This document shows positions 1 through 7,989 of a DNA stretch of 25,637 bases, in pieces (position 1 is the stretch's first letter; every line of letters begins with the position of its first letter). Origin of the DNA: JABMRP01 sp964444795 (lineage in GTDB: Bacteria > Planctomycetota > Planctomycetia > Pirellulales > Thermoguttaceae). The notes beneath the pieces were generated by a model that saw nothing but the letters and a program-made list of their open reading frames with translations, was not told the DNA's origin and did no database searches. Where the stretch lies: positions 1-25,637 of the forward strand of contig CAYUIQ010000126.1 of assembly GCA_964444795.1 (NCBI GenBank). Reading direction: 5' to 3'. The translations under genes were made by a program, and so were the position numbers.

Positions 1-3000
1 CGTGGACGTAACGGAAGTCGTTGACAGAGAGCGAGAAGGTCCCGCCGGTCAGCGAACCGTACGTGTCGTTGACCACCAGCAGATCGTCGCCGGGCGAATC
101 ATAGAGGAAGGCCACGTCATCGCCGCCGGTGGAGTAGGCCTGGAGCGAACCGGTGCCAAGTATCTCGTAGTCGAAAAGGTTGCCGGAGAACGTGGTCTCG
201 GTGGGCGAGGCCCGGAGGGTGTCCTGCCCGGTCGAATCGTACAGCACGGAGAGATCGTCGCCGCCACCGCCGTGAACGGTCACCGCGTCGAAGTACCATG
301 CCCGGCCGAAGTGTTCGGCGCCGATGATCTTGGCATCGGTCGGCCGGGTCACCACGGTCTCCTTGCCGGCCGTCCCGTAAAGCTCGGCCGTATCGGTGCC
401 GCCGGCGGTGGAATAGCCGTGGACGTAACGGAAGTCGTTGACAGAGAGCGAGAAGGTCCCGCCGGTCAGCGCGCCGTGCGTGTCGTCGACCACCAGCGTG
501 TCGTCGCCGGGCGAATCGTAGAGGAAGGCCACGTCGTCGCCGCCGGTGGAGTAGGCCTGGAGCGAACCGACGCCGAGTATCTCGTAGTCGAACAGCCCGC
601 TGGAGAACGTGGTCTCGGTGGGCCAGGCCCGGAGGGTGTCCTGCGCGGCCGAGTCGTACAGAACGGCGATGTCGTCGCCACCGCCGCCGTGAACGGCCAC
701 TGCGTCGAAGTACCAGGCCCGGCCGAAGTGTTCGGCGCCTATGATCTTGGCATCGGTCGGCCGAGTTACCACGGTCTCCTTGCCGGCCGTCCCGTGGAGT
801 TCGGCCGTATCGGTGCCGCCGGCGGTGGAATAAGCGTGGACGTAACGGAAGTCGTTGGCGGCCAGCGCGAACGTCTCGCCGGGCAACCCGCCGGTCAACG
901 CGCCGTACGTGTCGTCGACGGCAAACAGATCGTCGCCGGGCGAATCGTAGAGGAAGGCCACGTCGTCGCCGCCGGTGGACGTCGCGACGACCGCCTCGAA
1001 GCCGGTGGTCTGGTACGAGAATCCGTCGCCGGAGAAGTTCGCCCAATCGGGCCCGGCTTTCAACGTATCCTGCCCGGCCGAATCGTGCAGCGTGATCGCG
1101 TCGGCTCCGCCGCCGCCGTGGATCGCGAGTGTTGTGATCGTGGAGGCGTCGACGTGGTAAGTGAATCCATTGACGACCAGTTCGTGTTGAACTCCGGCGG
1201 CAAGATGAAGCGTGTCGTCGCCTTCGGTTCCGAAGACCGTCAGGGTCGTGGCACTCTCGGTGAGCAGGTTGGCCAGCCGAAACTCGGCCGCTGGATTACT
1301 GCCGGCGACAACGACCTGATAGAGTTGACCGGCAGCGACGGGTGCGTCGAGTCGCTCGACGTCGTTGCTGGTGGCCGAGGCGTCCAGGACGGCGCCGTCG
1401 GCGTCGAGAAGCGTCAGATCGATGTTTCCGGCCGCGCTGGAGAAATGGGCCTCGACGGTCAGTTGCCCGTCGCGCATTGCCCGAAGGAGATACCGATCAC
1501 CGTCGGATACCGCCTCGCCGGGGACCTCTAGAAAGGCGACGCTCCCCCAGTCCGTCGTGGTCGTTGGCATCGGGTCGAGCAACTCGACGGAAAACGACGC
1601 CACGTCGTCCAACGCCGGTGTACCATCGTCGGTAACACGCACGGTAACGGCGTGGACTCCCGGTGTTTGCCCCAGGTCAGGCGTCCAGGCGAGCAGGCCA
1701 CTTGCGGCGTCGATCGTCATGCCCAAGGGGGCGCCCGGGTTGAGAGCGAAGCGGAGTTGCTGGGCGGGCGTGTCGGGATCGACGGCCGAGACGGTCAGCG
1801 ACAGGGTGTCTCCGACCATGACGGTCTGATCGGCGATGGGGTACAACTGAGGCGGTCCGTTGAGGACAAGGCTGAAGGCCTGCTTGCCCACATTCCCGGC
1901 CGCGTCGACGGCTATCACCGTGACCGGGACACTGGACGAACCAGTGGGCGTCCAGGCGAGGATACCGGTTTGCGGATCGATGGTCATTGTGGCCGGGGCG
2001 TCCGGCAATTCGTAGAGTACCAGTCCGGCCGCTTCATCGTCGGTTTCCACGTCGTACACGTAGGGGGTCCCGACGACGGCGGTGGCGATGGGGCTCGATG
2101 AGAAGATGGGAGGCGAGGTGTCGACGGTGATCGGTAGCGAGGCCGAGTTCTCGCTCGCCAGATCGACCACCTCGTCGCGGTTGCCGATGCTGACGGACTG
2201 ATCGCGGAGCGTTTGGACCGCGGTGATCTGGTGGACCCCGTCGGCGAGCACGTGGGTTGCGTCGGTTGCCAGCGTGATGGACGTGCCGGCGGCCACGCCC
2301 TGTGCAATGGGCGTCGCGCCTGCATACGCGGTGATTTCCATCCCCGGCAGCACGCCGGTGACGCGCAGTTGCAGGGTGTTGTCCGGCTCGTTGTTCAGTC
2401 GAGTGATCTGGTCGGCGTCGTTGGCGCCGGTGTCGCTGATGGCCAGCAGTTCGACGCCCGCGGGAGCCGGCGGATGAACCCACAAGGCAACCGCCTGATT
2501 GTCCCACGCCTGTCCGCTCTGTGCGCCGACACTGAGGAGAAGCTCCTGGACTCCAACAAACCCGTTGCTCGGCGTGACGATAGCCGAGCCGTCGAGTTCG
2601 GCCACGTCGAGTGCCACGTCGGCGGAAGCCGGTTCGACGGCTCCGGAGTAGAAGATCGGATCACCCTCGACGTCCATCGCCGCAATCGTGAAACTCGCCG
2701 GCGTGTCGACCGTCGTGTGAACGTCGTCGATCGGCAGTAGGTAAGGCCGGGCATTGGCGCTGGAATCGGCGTCGGACGTGATGATGACGTGGAAAGTCCG
2801 CGAAGCGGTTTCCCCCTGTCCGTCGTCGACGGTGACCGTCACGTCGGCCTCGCCCGTGGTGCCCTCGGGGGCCGACAGCATGAGCACGCCGTCTTGCCGA
2901 TCAACCATCACCCGTACCGAATCGATGATTACGGCTTCGTCCGGACGGCCGGCGGAGTCGGCGGCAACGGTCTGCACGGCCTGGCGCACGTCGTTGCCGG

Positions 3001-5038
3001 CGGTGAGAAACCCGAAGATCGAATGGTTGTAGTCGAGATTCCGAGTGGGCGCGTCGGTGATGAAGAACTGCGAGTCGTTGGTGTCGTCGCTGCTCTTGGC
3101 CATCGACAGCACGCCGGCACTGGTGTGTTGCAGGTCGGGATGAAACTCGTCGTCGAAGGTGACTCCCGATCCGGCGGTGCCGTTGCCGTCGGAGGAACCT
3201 CCCTGGATCATGAAATCGTCGATGATCCGGTGGAAGGTCAATCCGTCGTAGAATCCCGACTCGGCCAGTTCGATGATCCGGCCGGTGGTTCGCGGCGCGC
3301 GGCTTTCGAACAACTCCAGCGTCATGTCGCCGAAGTCGCGGACCGTGATGCTCAAGCTTCGATTGCCTTCGGGCACCAGCGTCGTCAGGCCGGCGCCCGT
3401 GTGAGCGACGGTATAGCTCAACGGATCGCCTTGGGGATCCGCTCCGGACAGTGCCACGTGCAACGGCGCGCCGGCGGCCAGGACGACGTCCGGCAGCGGC
3501 TGGAGCGTCGGCAGACCGGCTCCGTCGGTGACGGTGAGGGTTACCGTCTGGGCGTCGTCCAAGGCAGGCGAGTCGTCGTCGGTAATGCGAATCGTTGCCA
3601 CGTAGGTTCCCGGGCCCTGAGCGGCGCTCGGTGTCCAGGTGAATACCCCGGTGATCGGATCGATGGCCGCTCCGGCCGGTGCGTCGAAATCCAGGGAGAA
3701 GGTGAGCGTGTCGGCAAAATCCGGGTCGATGGCCGTCGCGGTGAACGTCAACGGTTCGTCGACGCGAGCCGTTTGGTCGGCGATGGTTGCCAGGATGGGC
3801 CGGTGGTTGATCCCCAGTTGCACGGCGGTCTCGAATCGGCCGCCGAAAACATCGGGATTGCCGGAATCATCGCCCGTCCAAAGAACGACCAGATTTTGGT
3901 CCACCGCGGCGGTGGAGACGCCGTAGTGGCTGGCGGCCGATGCCTCGTGCGTCAGGCCGGCCTGACTGGTCGGCGCGCCGTACCCGTCGAAGTGCCGAAG
4001 CATGATCTGCGAAGGGAGACCGCCGGAGCCGGGATACGTTTCCCAGGCGACGGCGAAATCACCCCCGGGACCCGTGGCCACCGATGCGTAGCGGCCCGTA
4101 CCGATCGGCGTTTCTTCGATCAACGGCGTACCGGCCGAATCGAACCGTCGGGCGTAGATCTCCCAAGCGCCCATGGTGACGTCGAAACTCTGCCATGCGA
4201 CGACGAATTCGCCGGCCGGATCGATATCGACGGTCGAGAACTGTTGGTTGCCGAGAGTCGTGGCGTTGACCAGAAATTCACTGTCCTGGGGCGTGCCGTC
4301 GGGGGCGAAGCGCCGGGCATAAATGCCTCCGCCGCTGCCGTCCTGGTCTTGGCTGGTCCAGGTGACGACGAAGTTGCCCGCCGAATCGATGGCCGCGGTG
4401 GCGTACCGCTGATTGCCGTCGGTGTGGGCGTTGACTTGGAACTCGTCGCCCAACGGCGTGCCTGTCGGGTCGAAACGCTGGGCGAAAATGCCGGCCCCGC
4501 TGCCGTCCTGATCTTGGCTGGTCCATGCGACCACGAAGTCGCCCGCGGCGTTCATGGCCACTGCGGGAAATACTTGACTGCCGGCCAAATGGCTGTTCAC
4601 ACGGAATTCCGGCCCCTGGGCGGCTCCCGCCGAGTCGAATCGCTGAGCGTAGATGCCGTAGTCGCTGCCGTCTTGAAACAGGCTCGACCAGGCGACGACA
4701 AAATCGCCGTCGCCGTCCATGGCCACGCAGGGAAATTTCTGCTGGGAGGACGTCGAGGTGTTGACCTGAAACTCGCCCCCTTGCGCGATGGCCGCCGCAT
4801 TGTACCGGCGGCCGCGGATTTCGTATCCGTCGCCGCCCGGGCCTTCGCTTGCCCAAACCGCCACGAAATCACCATCGGCATCCACCGCCACGGTAGGGGA
4901 ACGGCTCTGTGAGTAGGTCGTCTGTACCGCGGTCGATTCGCCGTGGATATCGAGAACGGGCCCCAGCGCGGCAACGGTCAGAAGCTCGCGCTGTTCGAGC
5001 GTTTCCAGTTGTAAGCGGCGATATGGAGCCATGAGCAT
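1..5038 (-). CDS. Giant secreted multidomain protein with propeller repeats, cyclophilin domain and C-terminal tandem repeats (3' end outside window)
   Basis: Reading from 5038 to the left edge gives about 1,679 residues with no stop, so the C terminus is missing. The N terminus carries QLETLEQRELL, like the LEPR motif at the start of many planctomycete exported proteins. Residues about 48-407 hold about seven repeats of roughly 45-55 residues (pattern FVVAW..QDGS..GIYAQRFD), consistent with a seven-bladed propeller. Ig/cadherin-like segments follow (about 410-557). A cyclophilin-type prolyl isomerase domain spans about 560-709, with FHRIIDDFMIQGG, NDSQFFIT and NHSIFGFL; the Arg, Gln, Phe and His expected in the active site are present. 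More Ig-like segments, a PPC-like segment (about 1160-1265) and a repeat array with motifs STGGDDVAFLYDSPGDD and STAGGTDTAELYGTAGKE end the visible part. A surface or matrix role is inferred. The first in-frame ATG near the motif is 5038; 5032 and 5080 are alternatives, and no clear ribosome site decides between them. Confidence 0.85.
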   Translation of the reverse strand, partial: MLMAPYRRLQLETLEQRELLTVAALGPVLDIHGESTAVQTTYSQSRSPTVAVDADGDFVAVWASEGPGGDGYEIRGRRYNAAAIAQGGEFQVNTSTSSQQKFPCVAMDGDGDFVVAWSSLFQDGSDYGIYAQRFDSAGAAQGPEFRVNSHLAGSQVFPAVAMNAAGDFVVAWTSQDQDGSGAGIFAQRFDPTGTPLGDEFQVNAHTDGNQRYATAAIDSAGNFVVTWTSQDQDGSGGGIYARRFAPDGTPQDSEFLVNATTLGNQQFSTVDIDPAGEFVVAWQSFDVTMGAWEIYARRFDSAGTPLIEETPIGTGRYASVATGPGGDFAVAWETYPGSGGLPSQIMLRHFDGYGAPTSQAGLTHEASAASHYGVSTAAVDQNLVVLWTGDDSGNPDVFGGRFETAVQLGINHRPILATIADQTARVDEPLTFTATAIDPDFADTLTFSLDFDAPAGAAIDPITGVFTWTPSAAQGPGTYVATIRITDDDSPALDDAQTVTLTVTDGAGLPTLQPLPDVVLAAGAPLHVALSGADPQGDPLSYTVAHTGAGLTTLVPEGNRSLSITVRDFGDMTLELFESRAPRTTGRIIELAESGFYDGLTFHRIIDDFMIQGGSSDGNGTAGSGVTFDDEFHPDLQHTSAGVLSMAKSSDDTNDSQFFITDAPTRNLDYNHSIFGFLTAGNDVRQAVQTVAADSAGRPDEAVIIDSVRVMVDRQDGVLMLSAPEGTTGEADVTVTVDDGQGETASRTFHVIITSDADSSANARPYLLPIDDVHTTVDTPASFTIAAMDVEGDPIFYSGAVEPASADVALDVAELDGSAIVTPSNGFVGVQELLLSVGAQSGQAWDNQAVALWVHPPAPAGVELLAISDTGANDADQITRLNNEPDNTLQLRVTGVLPGMEITAYAGATPIAQGVAAGTSITLATDATHVLADGVHQITAVQTLRDQSVSIGNRDEVVDLASENSASLPITVDTSPPIFSSSPIATAVVGTPYVYDVETDDEAAGLVLYELPDAPATMTIDPQTGILAWTPTGSSSVPVTVIAVDAAGNVGKQAFSLVLNGPPQLYPIADQTVMVGDTLSLTVSAVDPDTPAQQLRFALNPGAPLGMTIDAASGLLAWTPDLGQTPGVHAVTVRVTDDGTPALDDVASFSVELLDPMPTTTTDWGSVAFLEVPGEAVSDGDRYLLRAMRDGQLTVEAHFSSAAGNIDLTLLDADGAVLDASATSNDVERLDAPVAAGQLYQVVVAGSNPAAEFRLANLLTESATTLTVFGTEGDDTLHLAAGVQHELVVNGFTYHVDASTITTLAIHGGGGADAITLHDSAGQDTLKAGPDWANFSGDGFSYQTTGFEAVVATSTGGDDVAFLYDSPGDDLFAVDDTYGALTGGLPGETFALAANDFRYVHAYSTAGGTDTAELHGTAGKETVVTRPTDAKIIGAEHFGRAWYFDAVAVHGGGGDDIAVLYDSAAQDTLRAWPTETTFSSGLFDYEILGVGSLQAYSTGGDDVAFLYDSPGDDTLVVDDTHGALTGGTFSLSVNDFRYVHGYSTAGGTDTAELYGTAGKETVVTRPTDAKIIGAEHFGRAWYFDAVTVHGGGGDDLSVLYDSTGQDTLRASPTETTFSGNLFDYEILGTGSLQAYSTGGDDVAFLYDSPGDDLLVVNDTYGSLTGGTFSLSVNDFRYVH
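2..835 (-). repeat. Two near-identical 417-bp tandem units within the giant exoprotein gene
   Basis: The plus-strand string GTGGACGTAACGGAAGTCG starts at 2 and again at 419, and a shorter match starts at 836, so the period is 417 bp (139 codons, frame preserved). The first two units differ at only scattered positions. The third, from 836 on, carries an insertion near 880-895 and then diverges. Each unit encodes two related sub-motifs, STGGDDVAFLYDSPGDD and STAGGTDTAELYGTAGKE. The array may continue beyond the left edge. Confidence 0.9.
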
Positions 5039-5339
5039 AAGAATCGGTGGCGAGGGTTTTCTAATCGGAATAATCGGCATATCTTCCGCCAGACTGGAAG
5101 AAAGAGGGACGCTCCGCCGAGGTCGGCCGGCGGAGGGGCCATTGCCGTGGTTTCTTGCGGCGACACCGTGGGCTTCGATCCGCTGGGAGCCCATGTCTTT
5201 CAGGTGTCGGCGCGGACGGCCCCGTGCGGACGACATTGCCCGGGAAACCGGCCATTTCTCCTCGATTCGTCCCAAATCGACGGCCGACACGTAATAGGGT
5301 GGGTTCCACGTTCGTCTTATTGCCGATATCTGGCCTCCG
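5039..5339. other. Divergent intergenic region between giant exoprotein gene and methyltransferase-like gene
   Basis: This stretch separates two genes read outward, so promoters for both should lie here. I see no convincing -35/-10 pair, RNA gene or repeat. An in-frame ATG at 5080 could lengthen the minus-strand exoprotein by 14 residues. Its upstream GGAAG sits only about two bases from that ATG, which is too close for a normal ribosome site. Confidence 0.5.
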
Positions 5340-5912
5340 ATGCCAAGGAAGGTAACGTTGCCCAAACCAAGTAGCTTGCGTTGCTTCTATCTCTCCTATT
5401 TCTCCCATCCTAAAGGGGATCGCGCGGTGTACCGCGAGATCCGCCGCCGGCCGGTTCAGAAGATCCTTGAGTTGGGCCTGGGAATCGGACGCCGTGCGGT
5501 CCGCATGATCGAAGTGGCCAGCCGCTACGTGCCGCTGGAGGGGATCGACTACGCGGGAATCGATCCTTTCGAGGCACGCACCGCCTCCGACGGGCCGGGC
5601 GTGACGCTCAAAATGGCTCACCGGCTGCTGCAATCCACGGGAGCCCGAATCCGGCTGGTTCCCGGCGAACCGTTCGTCGGATTGGCCAATATTGCCAACG
5701 AACTGAGCAACGTCGATCTGGTGGTCATTTCGGCCCATCAGCATCCACAATCGGTTGCCTGGGCGTGGTTCTATCTGCCCCGGCTGCTGCATCGAGATGC
5801 TCGGGTGTTTATCGAGCGGTTTGGCCCTGATGGCATCTCGCGGCAGATGCAGCCGATCGATCGGGCGGAAATCGAACGCTTGGCCAGCACCGGAACGCCC
5901 GCCGCGGCTTAG
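5340..5912 (+). CDS. Conserved protein with methyltransferase-like fold
   Basis: The product has 190 residues. Residues about 43-50 read LELGLGIG, which resembles the glycine-rich SAM-binding motif I of class I methyltransferases. YAGIDPFEA about 35 residues later fits the acidic end of strand 2, and NVDLVVISAHQ fits the motif IV region. There is no signal peptide or membrane segment. The usual DPPY/NPPY catalytic signature of DNA methylases is absent, so the substrate cannot be named and the protein may bind a nucleotide without methylating. The start is the first ATG of the frame; no clear ribosome site precedes it. It is transcribed away from the exoprotein gene. The coding region is real with good confidence; the function is only a fold-level guess. 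Confidence 0.75.
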   Translation: MPRKVTLPKPSSLRCFYLSYFSHPKGDRAVYREIRRRPVQKILELGLGIGRRAVRMIEVASRYVPLEGIDYAGIDPFEARTASDGPGVTLKMAHRLLQSTGARIRLVPGEPFVGLANIANELSNVDLVVISAHQHPQSVAWAWFYLPRLLHRDARVFIERFGPDGISRQMQPIDRAEIERLASTGTPAAA

Positions 5913-5928
5913 CAGCCTTTTGGAATAG

Positions 5929-6004
5929 TAACCCGAAGCGCGAGCGAGGAAGTCAGAGGTCGAATTCCGCGCAGTTCCNNNNNNNNNNCTTACACTTCGG
6001 GTTA
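5929..6004. repeat. Interrupted inverted-repeat element (arms TAACCCGAAG / CTTCGGGTTA)
   Basis: The left arm TAACCCGAAG (5929-5938) is the exact reverse complement of CTTCGGGTTA (5995-6004). The left arm continues as CGCGAGCGAGG, and the right side reads CTTACA before its arm, a partial continuation of the match. The centre is replaced by the assembly gap. It lies between two genes read in the same direction, and looks like a dispersed palindromic element rather than a terminator, since no T-run follows. Confidence 0.6.
5979..5988. other. Assembly gap (10 N)
   Basis: Ten consecutive Ns mark a scaffold join. The true length is unknown. The break falls inside an inverted repeat, which may explain why assembly failed here. 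Confidence 0.99.
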
Positions 6005-6152
6005 TGATTATCTGTTTTTCAACGGGCTGCCAGGGATGATCGGACTAACGGTTTTTTGGGGACCGTTTTGCTTTCGCAATCGCCCCAGCTTCGCCTGCCG
6101 TATATGATGGGGAATCCACGAGAGCCTGTCCCCATTAGGGCAAAGGGTGCCA

Positions 6153-7823
6153 ATGTCCGACGACCCCCATCCGTCGGGTGGAATGTCTCCACTCGACCCC
6201 ACCATCGCGGATACCAGTTCGAGTGTCACACCGTCGGCGCTGCGCGAGGTGTCGTCGGCCGAGCGAGTCGGCCCGCGGCCGGTGGCACTGGTCGAGGGCA
6301 GCGGTCCGCGATTGACCGGCGAGACAGCCTCCTTGCTGCGCGGGCGGCTACGCGTGGCCGCCGTGGTTCTGTTCGCGGGATTCGCCACGTTCCTGGTCAA
6401 ATCCAGCCTGATGCTCGATTCCCCGCGATCAGGCGCCGCCTTCCTGTTCTCCTTTCACGCCGCGGTCACGGTCGTACTGGGGATGGTGGCGGTCATGACG
6501 TGCCGGCGTTGTGAGATGGGACTCGGCGCCTTGCGTTGGATCGAACTGATCGTCTTCGGCGCGCCGGCCGCCCTTTTCCTTGCCGCGCAGCATTACTCGA
6601 CGATCCAATGTTGCGAGGAGAACCAGTACTTCGAGTTCCGCGGCGGGCCCTGGCTGCTGCTGATCTTCACTTACGCGCTGTTCATTCCCAACACGTGGCG
6701 CCGAGCCGGCGTGGTGATCGGCTTGATGGCCTCGCTGCCGGTCGTGATGGTGATCTGGATGATGTTACGGCATGCCGAACTGCGAGAAGTGGCGACCGCC
6801 GATCAGATCCTCAACTATCCCCTGGTGATGCTCATTGCCTGGGCCGGCAGTGTGGTGGGAGTCCACACGATCGGCACGTTGCGGCGCGAGGTATTCGAGG
6901 CCCGGCGGTTGGGCCAGTACCGGCTGAAGCGACGGATCGGCGCCGGCGGCATGGGAGAGGTCTATCTGGCCGAACACCAGTTGCTCAGCCGGCCCTGTGC
7001 GGTGAAGCTGATCCATCCCGGCAAGGCAAACGACCCGAAACAGCTTGCTCGCTTTCAACGGGAAGTCCATGCCACCGCCAAACTGTCGCATTGGAATACG
7101 ATTGACGTCTACGATTACGGCAGTACCGCCGACGGGACCTTCTACTATGTGATGGAGTACCTGCCGGGCATGAGTCTGGCGGATTTGGTCGAGCGCTATG
7201 GCCCCATGCCGCCGGAGCGGGTGATCTGCCTGTTGCGGCAGGCATGTGGGGCGCTGCGCGAGGCGCACGACGCGCATCTGATCCACCGCGACATCAAGCC
7301 GGGAAACATCTTTGCCGCGCATCGCGGCGGCATGTACGACGTCGTCAAGGTGCTCGATTTCGGCCTGGTCAAGCCGATGCTCGAGGAGGAAGATTCCCAG
7401 TTGACCCACGATGGGGCCATTGCCGGCAGCCCTCTGTTCATGTCGCCCGAGCAGGCCGTCGGAGACGGCGAACCGGACGGCCGTAGCGACCTTTACTCGC
7501 TGGGAGCGGTCGGCTATTACCTGCTCACCGGCCAACCGCCGTTCGAGGGCAACCGGCCAATCCAAGTGATGCTGGCCCATGCCCAAAAGGAAGTGACGCC
7601 GCCGTCGGAGATTCGCGCCGAGATTTCGGCCGATCTGGAAAGCGTCATCTTACGATGCCTGGCCAAATCGCCCGACGACCGTTTCCCCACCGCCGAGAGC
7701 ATGGCCCGCGCACTGGCCGAATGCGACGGGGCGGAAGCATGGTCGCGAGCCGAAGCGGCTGCATGGTGGCGACAGCGCAAGGTGACGACGCAGGCGGATC
7801 GGGAGAAAGTGGAAAGGGTGTAA
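6153..7823 (+). CDS. Membrane serine/threonine protein kinase (Hanks type), N-terminal multi-pass domain
   Basis: The product has 556 residues. Residues about 69-240 hold about six hydrophobic helices (near 68-88, 97-116, 130-146, 167-181, 186-206 and 222-241). A eukaryotic-like kinase domain follows from about 255: glycine loop IGAGGMGEVYLAEH, AVK lysine near 285, catalytic HRDIKPGN with Asp near 380, DFG Asp near 402, and SPEQ at the end of the activation segment. All key residues are present, so it should phosphorylate Ser/Thr on target proteins at the inner face of the membrane. Membrane-first, kinase-last order is opposite to PknB, and there is no PASTA or other extracellular sensor. ATG 6153 is chosen over GTG 6147 because AAAGGG lies five bases upstream of it. 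The extreme C terminus is basic and charged. Confidence 0.93.
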   Translation: MSDDPHPSGGMSPLDPTIADTSSSVTPSALREVSSAERVGPRPVALVEGSGPRLTGETASLLRGRLRVAAVVLFAGFATFLVKSSLMLDSPRSGAAFLFSFHAAVTVVLGMVAVMTCRRCEMGLGALRWIELIVFGAPAALFLAAQHYSTIQCCEENQYFEFRGGPWLLLIFTYALFIPNTWRRAGVVIGLMASLPVVMVIWMMLRHAELREVATADQILNYPLVMLIAWAGSVVGVHTIGTLRREVFEARRLGQYRLKRRIGAGGMGEVYLAEHQLLSRPCAVKLIHPGKANDPKQLARFQREVHATAKLSHWNTIDVYDYGSTADGTFYYVMEYLPGMSLADLVERYGPMPPERVICLLRQACGALREAHDAHLIHRDIKPGNIFAAHRGGMYDVVKVLDFGLVKPMLEEEDSQLTHDGAIAGSPLFMSPEQAVGDGEPDGRSDLYSLGAVGYYLLTGQPPFEGNRPIQVMLAHAQKEVTPPSEIRAEISADLESVILRCLAKSPDDRFPTAESMARALAECDGAEAWSRAEAAAWWRQRKVTTQADREKVERV

Positions 7824-7824
7824 G

Positions 7825-7853
7825 GTAGCAGGCACACGGAGCGTACCTGCTAC
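7825..7853. repeat. Palindromic element, GTAGCAGG family (copy 1)
   Basis: GTAGCAGG at 7825-7832 pairs with CCTGCTAC at 7846-7853 as an imperfect hairpin that starts one base after the kinase stop codon. A related copy lies at 7941-7963, and degenerate ones near 9335 and 10828. No T-run follows, so a classical terminator role is not supported. Confidence 0.65.
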
Positions 7854-7940
7854 TTATGAGCCGGCGCCTTCGGCTGGGCCATGATCGATACGCGTGTGGC
7901 TGGTCGCCAGGAATGATTCTACCGGGCTTCACGGGCGGAC

Positions 7941-7963
7941 GGCACATGGAGTATGCCTGCTAC
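7941..7963. repeat. Palindromic element, GTAGCAGG family (copy 2)
   Basis: GGCACATGGAGTATGCCTGC followed by TAC matches 19 of 23 positions of 7831-7853 (GGCACACGGAGCGTACCTGC plus TAC). It lies just upstream of the ribosome site of the oxidoreductase gene. Confidence 0.65.
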
Positions 7964-7975
7964 GAACACTATTCC

Positions 7976-7981
7976 AGGAGG
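7976..7981 (+). promoter_or_regulatory. Ribosome binding site that sets a GTG start
   Basis: AGGAGG lies eight bases before GTG 7990. It decides the oxidoreductase start against the longer frame open from 7894, whose extra N-terminal residues come from the upstream repeat and would bury the Tat signal. Confidence 0.8.
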
Positions 7982-7989
7982 ACCTTGCC

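Noticed and set aside
2..1000. Regular repeats considered as a CRISPR array
   Set aside because: The period is 417 bp with no spacers of variable sequence, and the repeats are coding and in frame.
117..1046. Arg-rich minus-strand frame of 309 codons
   Set aside because: It is a shifted frame of the 417-bp repeats; its Arg/Asp-rich repeats follow from the repeated DNA, and the in-register frame gives the sensible protein.
2..4912. Long plus-strand frames opposite the giant gene (for example 2-1531 and 2789-4912)
   Set aside because: They are in codon register with the minus-strand gene, translate to low-complexity Gly/Val/Arg text without domains, and the minus strand gives clear propeller, cyclophilin and repeat motifs.
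5061..5792. 243-codon minus-strand frame opposite the methyltransferase-like gene
   Set aside because: The plus-strand product has ordered motifs (LELGLGIG, IDPFEA, VDLVVISA); the minus frame has no motif and no ribosome site.
7894..7989. Longer N terminus for the oxidoreductase
   Set aside because: The extra 32 residues overlap a dispersed repeat and precede the Tat signal; AGGAGG points to GTG 7990.
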